A stretch of DNA of 53,834 bases from JAJXSS01 sp964547135. GTDB lineage: Bacteria > Planctomycetota > Phycisphaerae > Phycisphaerales > Phycisphaeraceae. Location: positions 1 through 53,834 of the forward strand of contig CAZJMK010000022.1 of the NCBI GenBank assembly GCA_964547135.1. Reading direction: 5' to 3'. Made by a program: the position numbers and the translations under genes. The notes under the pieces are model-generated. The model did no database searches, had not been told where the DNA came from, and saw only the letters and a program-made list of their open reading frames with translations. Below, one piece after another: positions 42,868 through 50,601 of the stretch (positions are counted from its first letter, which is position 1; the number at the start of each line of letters is the position of its first letter).

Positions 42868-42912
42868 GGGTTACGATTGAAAATGTGGATAAAAAAATCG
42901 CCGTGGCATCAT

Positions 42913-43058
42913 GTGGCACCGCCGTCCTCGGCGGTGTGAGCGACCAGGATGATTCACCCAGCCGGGGGCGGCTGGGCCACAAATGACGCCGAGGGCTTTA
43001 GCCCCGGATCGTGTGAATCGTACTCATACAAGAATCCGGCCCTGAAGGGCACGGCGTC
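42913..43058. repeat. Family A and family B side by side
   Basis: An A element (42913-42981) is followed after three bases by a B element (42985-43058) with GACGCCGAGGGCTTTAGCCC and CGGCCCTGAAGGGCACGGCG arms. Such contact between two families suggests insertion at preferred sites or in one another. Confidence 0.8.
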
Positions 43059-43190
43059 TTGATCGCAGCGGATCGCAGTGATACACCCGACGTTCGTGTC
43101 CAACAACTACTCATTGCTACAATCACCCACCAACCCTCCGGCGTGCGTTCAACCAAAATCATCACCCAACATTCCCTGCGAGTGATATCG

Positions 43191-44705
43191 ATGCGTTTAC
43201 AACTTCCGTCGCTGCCCCGATTGTTTTGCGTACTGGTGGTTTTCATCACCCTGTCGCTGGTGTCGGCTGGTTATGCCAAGCGGGCTGGCGTGTTCGATCA
43301 ACTCAACCTGCTGGTGGACGTTCGGCATGAGTTGGTGAGTGAATACGTCGAAAAGCCGGATGAGCAGAAAATGACCCAGGCAGCGGTGCGGGCGATGGTC
43401 GAATCGTTGGATGACCCGTACACCGTGTACCTGTCACCTGCGGACCTCGAACCCTTTGACAAACAGGTACGCGGCACGTTCAGCGGCATCGGCGCGGAAG
43501 TTGAAATACAAAACAATCACCTGCGCATCGTCACGCCGTTGGATGAGTCACCGGCTTGGAAGGCGGGCATCATGGCGGGTGACATCGTGCTGGAAGTCGA
43601 AGGCGAAGCGTTGTCGGAAGTGTTTGCCAAAGCGGAAACCGATGCGCAAAAGTTACGGGAATCAGTGCGACGATTGCAAGGCCCCGAAGGCAGCAAGGTG
43701 AACCTCAAGGTGCGCCATGCCAACGGCGAGGAAGCGGTCATCAGCGTCACCCGTGCCCAGATCAACGTGCCCACTGTGCGCGGTTGGAGGCGGGTCGGCG
43801 AAGGGCAGTGGGATTACCTCATCGACCCGGTGAACAAAATCGGTTATGTGCGCTTGTCGCAGTTCACCGAAAAAACCGCCAATGATTTGCGACAGGCGGT
43901 GGAACAGTTGCTCAAACAGGAAGTCAAGGGCCTGGTGCTGGACATGCGATTCAACCCCGGCGGACTGCTGGAGGCAGCGGTACAGGTGTCGGATTTGTTT
44001 TTGGACGGCGGCAAACGCATCGTGTCGGTCAAAGGTCGCAACGTCACGGAGCGGGTGCAGTTTTCCACCGACCCGGGCACGATCAGCGCGATACCCATTG
44101 TGGTGCTGGCCAATGAAGCCAGTGCCTCGGCGGCGGAGGTGGTGACCGGTGCATTGGCGGACAATCAGCGTGCCCAATTCATCGGTACCCGCACCTTCGG
44201 CAAGGGGAGTGTGCAGCAGATTCGCCCGTTGGAGGATGGGGCGGGGGCGATCAAAATCACCAATGCGTATTACTACCTGCCCAGCGGGAGAAATATTCAC
44301 CGGCGCAAGGATAAGGATGTTTGGGGCGTGGACCCGGAGCCGGGCTTTTGGGTGCCGATGAACGCGGAGGAGATCAAGGAGATGAGCCGAATACGCAGGG
44401 AGGGCGATGTGCTTCGGAACGGCAACGGCGAGGCTCAAGTGCGTGAACCATGGACGCCGCAACGGGTGCGTGATGAATTGAAGGATAAGCAGTTGGCAGC
44501 GGGGTTGGAGGCAATTTTGGGGAAGGTCAGCAGCGGCAACTGGCCGACGGTCGGAGAAAATGGTTCACAGGAAATCGTGCAGATGATGAAACGCGATACG
44601 TTGGAACGTCAGCGCGATTTGTTGCAGGAACGCCTGGCACAGATTGACAAGGAACTGTCGGAACTGGGTACAAAACCTGTCGAGCCGATGCAGGGGAAAG
44701 AATAA
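43191..44705 (+). CDS. S41 family C-terminal processing peptidase
   Basis: This 504-residue protein is a periplasmic or membrane-anchored protease (CtpA/Prc type) that cleaves protein C-termini. A hydrophobic anchor (LFCVLVVFITLSLVSAGYA) lies near residues 10-30. A helical DDPYTVYL segment and a PDZ domain (about 90-190: GTFSGIGAEVEIQNNHLRIVTPLDESPAWKAGIMAGDIVLEVEGEAL) follow. The catalytic core has the nucleophile Ser in ANEASASAAEVV (about 312) and the general base Lys in GTRTFGKGSVQ (about 338). A coiled C-terminal part (DTLERQRDLLQERLAQIDKELSELG) is unusual. ATG 43191 is preferred over a longer frame that crosses a B repeat. Confidence 0.92.
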   Translation: MRLQLPSLPRLFCVLVVFITLSLVSAGYAKRAGVFDQLNLLVDVRHELVSEYVEKPDEQKMTQAAVRAMVESLDDPYTVYLSPADLEPFDKQVRGTFSGIGAEVEIQNNHLRIVTPLDESPAWKAGIMAGDIVLEVEGEALSEVFAKAETDAQKLRESVRRLQGPEGSKVNLKVRHANGEEAVISVTRAQINVPTVRGWRRVGEGQWDYLIDPVNKIGYVRLSQFTEKTANDLRQAVEQLLKQEVKGLVLDMRFNPGGLLEAAVQVSDLFLDGGKRIVSVKGRNVTERVQFSTDPGTISAIPIVVLANEASASAAEVVTGALADNQRAQFIGTRTFGKGSVQQIRPLEDGAGAIKITNAYYYLPSGRNIHRRKDKDVWGVDPEPGFWVPMNAEEIKEMSRIRREGDVLRNGNGEAQVREPWTPQRVRDELKDKQLAAGLEAILGKVSSGNWPTVGENGSQEIVQMMKRDTLERQRDLLQERLAQIDKELSELGTKPVEPMQGKE

Positions 44706-44733
44706 GTTGTAAAAGTGGTATGTGAATCATGAT

Positions 44734-44807
44734 GATGCCGTGGGCTTCAGCCCCGGATGAAAGATCGTTGGAAAGAAAAGCAATCCGGCCCTGAAGGGCA
44801 CGGCGTC
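44734..44807. repeat. Family B palindrome
   Basis: GATGCCGTGGGCTTCAGCCC and CGGCCCTGAAGGGCACGGCG form the arms. Its right end runs directly into the 14-base tandem repeat that leads to tsaD. Confidence 0.8.
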
Positions 44808-44880
44808 ATAGGCACGGCGTCATAAGCAAGGCGTCATAGGCGGGGTGTCATAGGCGGGGTGTCATAGGCACAGTGTTTAT
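44797..44880. repeat. Six 14-base tandem repeats up to the tsaD start
   Basis: Units GGCACGGCGTCATA, GGCACGGCGTCATA, AGCAAGGCGTCATA, GGCGGGGTGTCATA, GGCGGGGTGTCATA and GGCACAGTGTTTAT follow one another without gaps. The first is the end of the B element, so a terminal piece of B was amplified. The last, most divergent unit holds the first two bases of the tsaD ATG (44879). Confidence 0.9.
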
Positions 44881-46105
44881 GTCTTTGATTTTGGGCATTG
44901 AAACCAGTTGTGACGAAACCGCAGCGTCGGTCGTGGCTGATGGTGTATCGGTGTGCAGCAACGTCATCGCCACACAACATGCACTGCACGAAAAGTTCGG
45001 CGGAGTCGTACCCGAAATCGCCAGCCGGGCACATTTGGAACGCATACTGCCCGTGCTGGAATCAGCGGTTCATCAGGCAGGCGTAACCTTCAACGAATTG
45101 GATGCAATTGCGGTGGGCAATCGCCCGGGTTTGATCGGCTCGCTGCTGGTGGGTGTCAGCGCCGCCAAGGCACTGGCGTGGGCCTTGGGCAAGCCGATCA
45201 TCGGCGTCGATCATGTGCAGGCTCATTTGTATGCGGGAAGGTTGGAGGAGGGAAGAAGTGGTGAAATGAAGGATCAACAAGCCGGGAACGAGGCACGAGC
45301 GCAGCGTGTGCCGAGGGTTCGGGTACCTGTTGTTGATCACCTATTGGACACCCAGCCGAGAGTCGATCGCAAAGCAATACCCGAGTCCTCGAAGACTCGT
45401 CCTCGGCTTGTCCGGCAGCCAATTCAAAACTCACTTGGGCTGGTCGTATCCGGCGGGCACACGAGTTTGTATGAGGTATGTTCGCCGACGGAGTTGGTGC
45501 TGCTGGGGCGGACGATTGACGATGCGGTGGGCGAGGCTTATGACAAGGCTGCGGTGATTTTGGGGGTGCCCTATCCGGGTGGGCCGAATGTGGATCGCTT
45601 GGCGCAACAGGCGGGTGATATGCCGAGGGCTACGACTTTGCCGCGTTCACTGCTTGGGCCGGGCAATTTGGACTTTTCGTTCAGTGGGTTGAAGACGGCT
45701 TTGCTGTACGCGGTGCGTGGGGTGCCGCAGGGTCGCAGAGAGCAAAGTACATTTGCACGGAGCAGCAATGACCTGACTGACTCACAGCGGATCGAACTGG
45801 CGGCTGCGTTTCAGGAGGCAGCCATCGACACGCTGATCATCAAACTCAAACGCGCACTGGATCACATGCAGGCAGAGGGTCGCCCGGCTGAGGCGATACT
45901 ACTCGGCGGTGGGGTCAGTGCCAATTCGTTGTTGCGCCAGCGCGTGATGGAACTGGGCGCGAAACGAAAATTACCGGTGTCGTTGCCTGCCATGGCTTTC
46001 TGTTTGGACAACGCTGCGATGATTGCCGGGTTGGCGCATCACCTTTTGCAACTGGGCCGGGTGGATGATTTGTATTTGCCGGCGCTGGCCAGTGCGGCGA
46101 TGTGA
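44879..46105 (+). CDS. tsaD: tRNA N6-threonylcarbamoyladenosine synthase subunit TsaD
   Basis: TsaD transfers threonylcarbamoyl to A37 of ANN-reading tRNAs together with TsaB and TsaE. The 408-residue protein has LGIETSCDETAAS at the start, VGNRPGLIGSLLVGVSAAKALAWAL, the metal-binding HVQAHLYA (HxxxH), LVVSGGHTS and the C-terminal LPAMAFCLDNAAMIAGLAHHLL. Between residue about 124 and 182 there are some 55 extra residues with no counterpart in typical TsaD (RSGEMKDQQAGNEARAQRVP and onwards). Their DNA consists of intergenic repeat sequence. Without that segment the length is normal. The ATG at 44879 follows a tandem repeat and has no clear ribosome binding site; GTG 44873 is an alternative. 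Confidence 0.93.
   Translation: MSLILGIETSCDETAASVVADGVSVCSNVIATQHALHEKFGGVVPEIASRAHLERILPVLESAVHQAGVTFNELDAIAVGNRPGLIGSLLVGVSAAKALAWALGKPIIGVDHVQAHLYAGRLEEGRSGEMKDQQAGNEARAQRVPRVRVPVVDHLLDTQPRVDRKAIPESSKTRPRLVRQPIQNSLGLVVSGGHTSLYEVCSPTELVLLGRTIDDAVGEAYDKAAVILGVPYPGGPNVDRLAQQAGDMPRATTLPRSLLGPGNLDFSFSGLKTALLYAVRGVPQGRREQSTFARSSNDLTDSQRIELAAAFQEAAIDTLIIKLKRALDHMQAEGRPAEAILLGGGVSANSLLRQRVMELGAKRKLPVSLPAMAFCLDNAAMIAGLAHHLLQLGRVDDLYLPALASAAM
45279..45420 (+). repeat. Repeat sequence inserted in tsaD
   Basis: AAGCCGGGAACGA and CACGAGCGCAGCG (45281-45311) match the reverse complement of the spacer unit at 11760-11808. AATACCCGAGTCCTCG with CGTCCTCGGCTTG (45376-45418) is an L unit like that at 9831-9876. 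Both are in frame and uninterrupted by stops. Confidence 0.8.
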
Positions 46106-46110
46106 GAAGA

Positions 46111-46258
46111 AACCAGGGGCTTGGAGCTAGTAGCTTGGCAGAGTAAGTGCGTCATTGGTTTCGCCTAGCACCTAGCTACGAGCACCTTGATCCATGGTAT
46201 CAATCCGTGGTGAATGGCGATAAACAAATCCGAAATTCGAAATCCGAAATTCGAAATG
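46111..46258. repeat. Family G inverted arrays and family C array
   Basis: GGGGCTTGGAGCTAGTAGCT (left) and GCCTAGCACCTAGCTACGAG (right) form an inverted pair. A C array (AAATCCGAAATTCGAAATCC...) ends just before the nuoI stop. Confidence 0.75.
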
Positions 46259-46262
46259 CAGC

Positions 46263-46847
46263 TCACACCGGTTTGATGTCCGCGTCGGTCGTGGCCAATT
46301 CGCCTTTGCGAATGCGTTCACGTTCAGCGTTGACCCACGGAATGTTGTCGGCGTTGCGGTCCATCCACAAGGGCAGCACAGTACGTCGGCCTTGCTTGTC
46401 CAACTCGGTGAACTCGACGACCATTTCCGATCGGCTGTAGGCTGAGTGATCGTGAATTTTGCCCATGTGAATGCACTCGGTGGGGCAAGGCTCGGTGCAC
46501 AGGGCACAGAACATGCACTTTTGATAGTCGATGGCGTAACGAATCAGTTCGCCACCCACAGCCTTGCCGGTGGCTTTGTCGATTTTGCGCGGAGCGGACT
46601 TGTCGATGTAAATGCAATCGACCGGACAGGCTTTGGCGCACATGTCGCAGGCGATGCACTTGTCGGCTTCGAACTCGTGAATGCCGCGGTAGCGTGGGGC
46701 AAAGGCGATGCGCTGGTAAGGGTACTGAATCGTCACGGCTGGGCTGAACAGGTATTTGAGCGTGATGCGCAAGCCGATGGCGATGGACTTGAGGCTGTCA
46801 AAAAGATCGCGGAAGTAACGATCATGGGTGGGTTGTTTGACGCTCAT
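46263..46847 (-). CDS. nuoI: NADH-quinone oxidoreductase subunit I
   Basis: NuoI carries two 4Fe-4S clusters (N6a, N6b) in the peripheral arm of complex I. The 194-residue protein has the two ferredoxin motifs CIACDMCAKACPVDCI and CMFCALCTEPCPTECI. GLRITLKYLFSPAVTIQYPYQ precedes them, and RYRGIHEFEADKCIACD is the usual lead-in. The ATG (MSVKQPTHDRYF) is chosen because the longer reading frame runs into nested repeats. No other nuo gene is in the window, which is unusual: nuoI is separated from the main operon, or is a second copy. Confidence 0.94.
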   Translation of the reverse strand: MSVKQPTHDRYFRDLFDSLKSIAIGLRITLKYLFSPAVTIQYPYQRIAFAPRYRGIHEFEADKCIACDMCAKACPVDCIYIDKSAPRKIDKATGKAVGGELIRYAIDYQKCMFCALCTEPCPTECIHMGKIHDHSAYSRSEMVVEFTELDKQGRRTVLPLWMDRNADNIPWVNAERERIRKGELATTDADIKPV

Positions 46848-46938
46848 GCTTGCGGTTCCGTGGTGATATGGCATCGTAGTCGAAGCCGTGGGTTTCGCCA
46901 ACTGATTTTGTTGCGCAAGCCAAGCAAGACAGAGCGTT

Positions 46939-47089
46939 TCAACACAGAGGGCACAGAGTGTACAGATGGAGCTTGGAGCTTGGAGCTTGGAGCTTGGAAA
47001 ATTGTAGCTGCAACCAGATTCTGCCGAGTCACTAGCACCTAGCCCCAAGTTCCGTTCTGTGACCTCCGTGACCTCTGTGTTGAAAATCC
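46939..47089. repeat. Family G arrays nested in family F arrays
   Basis: Outer F arrays (CACAGAGGGCACAGAGTGTA left, GTGACCTCCGTGACCTCTGT right) enclose inner G arrays (AGCTTGG four times, then ACTAGCACCTAGCCCCAAG). The spacer between nuoI and the thuA-like gene thus forms a nested palindrome. Confidence 0.8.
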
Positions 47090-47120
47090 GCTTCTTTAAA
47101 ACATTGAAAACCTGCGATAC

Positions 47121-47148
47121 TTGCACCTGCGCACACAATGCGTATAAC
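47121..47148 (+). promoter_or_regulatory. Promoter of the ThuA-like gene
   Basis: TTGCAC (47121-47126), 16 bases, then TATAAC (47143-47148). The start point would be near 47155, giving a leader of about 27 bases that contains the GGAG ribosome binding site. Confidence 0.6.
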
Positions 47149-47181
47149 AGCATGTTGAGGCACACACACGGAGTAACGTCG

Positions 47182-47937
47182 ATGTCCACCAAGCCGATCC
47201 GCGTCACCGTCTGGCATGAGTTTCGTCACGAGAAAAAAATGGAGAAGGTCAAGGCCTTGTACCCGCAGGGCATGCACACGGTGATTGCCGATGGGCTGAA
47301 GCAACTGCTGGGTGATGCGGTAACGGTGCGCACCGCCACGCTGGACGAACCCGACCACGGGCTGACCGATGCCGTGCTGGCGGAAACCGATGTGATGACC
47401 TGGTGGGGTCACGCAGCCCACGGCGAGGTCAAAGACGAAATTGTCAACAAGGTGTATCAGCGTGTGCTCGACGGCATGGGGCTGGTCGTGCTGCATTCGG
47501 GCCACAACGCCAAGGTGTTCAAAAAACTGATGGGCACCAGTTGCAGTTTGAAATGGCGCGAAATCGGCGAAATGGAACGCTTCTGGGTGGTCAACCCTGC
47601 ACACCCGGTGGCCGATGGCTTGAGCGATCATTTCGAACTGCCCCATGAAGAAATGTACGGCGAACTGTTCGACATCCCCACGCCCGATGAACTGGTGTTC
47701 ATCAGTTGGTTTGCCGGCGGCGATGTGTTCCGCTCCGGCTGCGGCTGGACCCGCGGCAAGGGCAAAGTGTTTTACTTCCGCCCCGGTCATGAAACCTACC
47801 CGACCTACTTCGATGCCAACGTTCGCAAAGTGATCGCCAACGCGGTGAAGCATGTCGCTTGTCGATCAACCAGCCCGTACAGCAGTCAATGCCCGAATGT
47901 CAAAACGCCGTTGTCACCGGTTGTTCAACACGGTTGA
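47182..47937 (+). CDS. ThuA-domain protein (trehalose utilisation-like)
   Basis: This 251-residue protein has the class-I-glutamine-amidotransferase-like ThuA fold. Typical stretches are RVTVWHEFRHEKKMEKVKALYPQGMHTVIADGL at the start, DVMTWWGHAAHGEVKDEIV, GMGLVVLHSGHNAKVFKKLMGTSC and YFRPGHETYPTYFD. Homologues oxidise or otherwise process disaccharides such as trehalose, but catalytic details are not settled. There is no signal peptide, so it is cytoplasmic. The ATG at 47182 has GGAG eight bases upstream. The last about 20 residues (CRSTSPYSSQCPNVKTPLSPVVQHG) look like a non-homologous tail. Confidence 0.88.
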   Translation: MSTKPIRVTVWHEFRHEKKMEKVKALYPQGMHTVIADGLKQLLGDAVTVRTATLDEPDHGLTDAVLAETDVMTWWGHAAHGEVKDEIVNKVYQRVLDGMGLVVLHSGHNAKVFKKLMGTSCSLKWREIGEMERFWVVNPAHPVADGLSDHFELPHEEMYGELFDIPTPDELVFISWFAGGDVFRSGCGWTRGKGKVFYFRPGHETYPTYFDANVRKVIANAVKHVACRSTSPYSSQCPNVKTPLSPVVQHG

Positions 47938-48078
47938 GTTGATGAACATTTGCATACAACGACAAAGCCGGGTGCCACACAGCGTACCGCGCACTGTCAG
48001 TGACACCCCATCGCGCGTACCAATGCACCGCTCCCTCACCAGCCTTTTTCATATTGGGCAAAAGTGGTGTTGGCAATC

Positions 48079-48211
48079 TACCCCCTCTCCCTCCGGGAGA
48101 GGGACGGGGTGAGGGCGTCTGTGCATTGAGACGTTATCATTCGTTTTATGCGATTGATTAAGCACTTACAACGCAACATGAAAAAGGCTGTCACGGTCGC
48201 GGCTCGTTGAA
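48079..48211. repeat. Family I palindrome and family M end
   Basis: CCCCCTCTCCCTCCGGGAGA with GGGACGGGGTGAGGGCG lies at 48081-48117. A family M end (GTCACGGTCGCGGCTCG) is at 48191-48210. The first 140 bases after the thuA-like gene show no repeat or gene. Confidence 0.7.
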
Positions 48212-48214
48212 CAA

Positions 48215-49387
48215 TTACACTTGTTTGGGTTTGACCATCGGCCAGAGGGCGATGAGTGTGCAACCGACCAATAGCGGTGCGATGCCCAGCACAGTACCGA
48301 CTGTCGGGTTGGTGACATGGACCAATCCGATGGTGATAAGCCCCACCGCCGGGCCTAGGGCAAAGCCGGCACCGACCAAACCTTCGTGCGCTCCGCCGGC
48401 ATCGACGGATGCGTTTTTCACCAGCATGGCGTAGTAGAGCGCCGCGTAATACGAAAGCCCTGCCGCCAGACCGAACAACATCGCCCCCGGCAGCACCACC
48501 CAGGCCGAGTCACCCAGGTACATCATCAAAAACGCAAGCGGTGCCAATAGTATCGCTGCGATGATGACATCCTTGCGCCCATGCCAGAAGGTGAACCGTT
48601 GCAAAATCAAAAACGCAACCAATCGGGCTGCATCCAATGAACTGGCACCGATCGTCGCCACCTGCAAACTCATGCCCAGCCGATCCTGAAAAATGCCTTT
48701 GAGCAGCGGCACCAGTAAAAACAACATGAAGTACGTGAGCATCATCGCCCAGCGGGATGAAACGGTCATCATGCGATACATCGACAATTGCTCAGCCGAC
48801 GGACGTGTGGGGTGATCGGCAGGCAGGTGCGTCGGGTGGGCCTCCAGCGGTCGCAGCAACCAAAGTGAAATCAGATTGAAAACACAAGGCAGAATAAACA
48901 ACAACGGCGGCCAATCCGTCGGCCAATGACCGATGATCGGCCCGACCGATGCCACGCCGATCGGCACGCCTGTCGCCCATGAAATGCTGAACCACCCCAC
49001 TGCCCTGCCGGTGTCCGCCGGGTCGCGTCCCGCACTCACGTAACTGGCCAATATCGGCCACTTGGCGGCACTGATGAACGCCCGCAACATATTCACCGCC
49101 ACGAACACCACCGGGTGCATCCAAAAAGCCATCAGCAACAGCGCGACAATTTGCGTCACGATCAGGTAAATCAGCAAGCGCTTTTCGCCCAAGCGTTGCG
49201 ACAGTCGATGGCTTGACAAGGCACCGATGACATAAATACTGCCGATGGCCAGGCCCAGCCAGAGGTTCATCGTGTCGGTGTAGCCCAGCCGATTGCCTGC
49301 GTAGAAGTACACCCCCCTTTCCAGCAGCACCAGGGCGATACATTCAAAAAAGCAGATCGACAGCAACCGAAACAGGCGAGCGTCCAT
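48215..49387 (-). CDS. Major facilitator superfamily transporter
   Basis: This 390-residue protein has about 12 transmembrane helices typical of MFS. The N-terminal half has SSHRLSQRLGEKRLLIYL, close to the loop 2-3 signature, and MLRAFISAAKWPILASYVSAGRD. The central loop is short (THLPADHPTRPSAEQL). The transported substrate is not obvious; sugars or small organic compounds are possible given the surrounding genes. The start ATG at 49387 has no strong ribosome binding site. It is convergent with the ThuA-like gene and separated by I and M repeats. Confidence 0.85.
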   Translation of the reverse strand: MDARLFRLLSICFFECIALVLLERGVYFYAGNRLGYTDTMNLWLGLAIGSIYVIGALSSHRLSQRLGEKRLLIYLIVTQIVALLLMAFWMHPVVFVAVNMLRAFISAAKWPILASYVSAGRDPADTGRAVGWFSISWATGVPIGVASVGPIIGHWPTDWPPLLFILPCVFNLISLWLLRPLEAHPTHLPADHPTRPSAEQLSMYRMMTVSSRWAMMLTYFMLFLLVPLLKGIFQDRLGMSLQVATIGASSLDAARLVAFLILQRFTFWHGRKDVIIAAILLAPLAFLMMYLGDSAWVVLPGAMLFGLAAGLSYYAALYYAMLVKNASVDAGGAHEGLVGAGFALGPAVGLITIGLVHVTNPTVGTVLGIAPLLVGCTLIALWPMVKPKQV

Positions 49388-49548
49388 AAAAGTTCACTTG
49401 TGTTCCGCTGCACTACGTACCCATGCACGAGCTCGCGGCGGGTGATTGTTCATGATGAAGCGACGCATCACGGGTGCGACGCCGTTTGAATACCTATTAC
49501 TGTCCCATTTTGAATTTTGAACAACGGGTTCACAGAATTCATTAACCG

Positions 49549-49676
49549 TGTAGCTAGGTGCTGGTGGCTTTGAGCCAGGCAGAAAAGACTCGCAACGAAC
49601 AACCACCCACTTTTTTGCTCCCAGCTACAAGCGCCAAGCTCCTCTGTGCTCTCGGTGTCCTCTGTGTTGAATTCTG
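49549..49676. repeat. Family G inverted arrays with family F end
   Basis: TAGCTAGGTGCTGGTGGCTT and GCTCCCAGCTACAAGCGCCA are the G arms. A right F array (CTGTGCTCTCGGTGTCCTCT) follows directly. A left F array is not visible, so the nesting is incomplete here. The 160 bases before it (49388-49548) hold nothing recognisable. Confidence 0.65.
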
Positions 49677-49692
49677 TTTTGCTTTCAGTCCC

Positions 49693-50169
49693 TCACAACG
49701 TTTTGCGTGTCATGGCTCGTCGCAAGGCGCGGTCGGCATCGCGGGCCTTGATATCTTCACGTTTATCAAAGGCTCGCTTGCCCACGCCCAAACCGATTTC
49801 GACCTTCGCCCTGCCGTGTACAAAGTACACCGCCAGCGGAACCAAGGTTCCATTTTTCGCTTCAACCTGTGCCTCCAGCCGGGCGACCTCACGCTTGTGA
49901 GCCAACAGCACACGATCGCGTTTGGGTTCGTGGTTGTATTTCCCGGCATGGGGGTACGGGCCGATGTCCACCTGATACAACATCAGCCGACCATCCGGCT
50001 CGATACGGGCAAACCCTTCCGAAAGCGAAATCTGTCCGCGCCGAATGCTCTGCACCTCGCTGCCCATGAGTTTGATGCCGACCTCCAGCTTGTCCAAAAT
50101 GCGATACTCATGCGTCGCCTTGCGGTTGACGATGCGCGGCGAAAGGTTTTTGTCCTGCTTCTGGCTCAT
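49693..50169 (-). CDS. smpB: SsrA-binding protein SmpB
   Basis: SmpB binds tmRNA and brings it to stalled ribosomes. The 158-residue protein shows IVNRKATHEYRILDKLEVGIKLMGSEVQSIRRGQISLSEGFARI, then the conserved NHEPKRDRVLLAHKREVARLE and LVPLAVYFVHGRAKVEIGLGVGKRAFDKREDIKARDADRALRRAM. The C-terminal basic tail is as expected. A TATACT box about 30 bases upstream of the ATG may be its -10. I do not see the ssrA gene itself in the window, although a structured RNA region lies 400 bases away. Confidence 0.95.
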   Translation of the reverse strand: MSQKQDKNLSPRIVNRKATHEYRILDKLEVGIKLMGSEVQSIRRGQISLSEGFARIEPDGRLMLYQVDIGPYPHAGKYNHEPKRDRVLLAHKREVARLEAQVEAKNGTLVPLAVYFVHGRAKVEIGLGVGKRAFDKREDIKARDADRALRRAMTRKTL

Positions 50170-50248
50170 ACGGCTCCGGTCTCAAACGGAAAACAGACCA
50201 GTATAAACCAAGTCGGTCAAACCGTCGTCACACCCCGAAAGAAGACCA

Positions 50249-50435
50249 GAAGTGGTCAAGTGGCCGAGTGGTCGAGTGACGAAATCGAGTTCGGATGTTA
50301 GCGCCGCGATTTATCGCGTTGTTAGAGCCTGTATGAAAAGCCCATGGTCTTGACGAGCCGCGCCCGTCAGGAAGCGGTTTTCGGAGTGCCTGCCGATTGG
50401 GAAGACCGCTCCCTCACGGTCGCGGCTCGTTTTGA
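50249..50435. repeat. Families H, K and M
   Basis: An H array (GTGGTCAAGTGGCCGAGTGG) at about 50252, a K unit (GTTAGCGCCGCGATTTATCG) at 50298, and a full M element with inverted arms GACGAGCCGCGCCCGTCAGG and CGCTCCCTCACGGTCGCGGC at 50356-50435. Confidence 0.75.
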
Positions 50436-50496
50436 GACAGAGCCTGGGGTCACCTGTTGGCAACGCAAGGCGTTCATGGTCATGTGAATTGAAAAA

Positions 50497-50547
50497 GCGG
50501 GCGAAGGGATTCGAACCCTCAACATTCAGCTTAATAAGCTGACGCTC
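50497..50547 (-). pseudogene. 3' half of tRNA-Gly, duplicated fragment
   Basis: Read on the minus strand this is the anticodon arm, variable loop, T arm and acceptor 3' strand of the tRNA-Gly at 50750-50821. The match covers 55 bases (50493-50547 against 50747-50801, offset 254), and all four differences lie in the anticodon loop (CTTCCAA to TTATTAA). The 5' half is absent, so it is not a functional tRNA. It resembles an attachment site left by an integrase. Confidence 0.8.
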
Positions 50548-50562
50548 CAAAAATCGGCGCGT

Positions 50563-50601
50563 AAAAAAAGGGCGAAGCGGGTAGTAGGCCGCCTCGCCCT
50601 T
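50563..50601 (-). terminator. Rho-independent terminator after tRNA-Gly/ncRNA
   Basis: The stem pairs AAGGGCGAGGCGG with CCGCTTCGCCCTT with one G-U pair, has an eight-base loop, and is followed on the minus strand by seven T residues. Confidence 0.85.
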
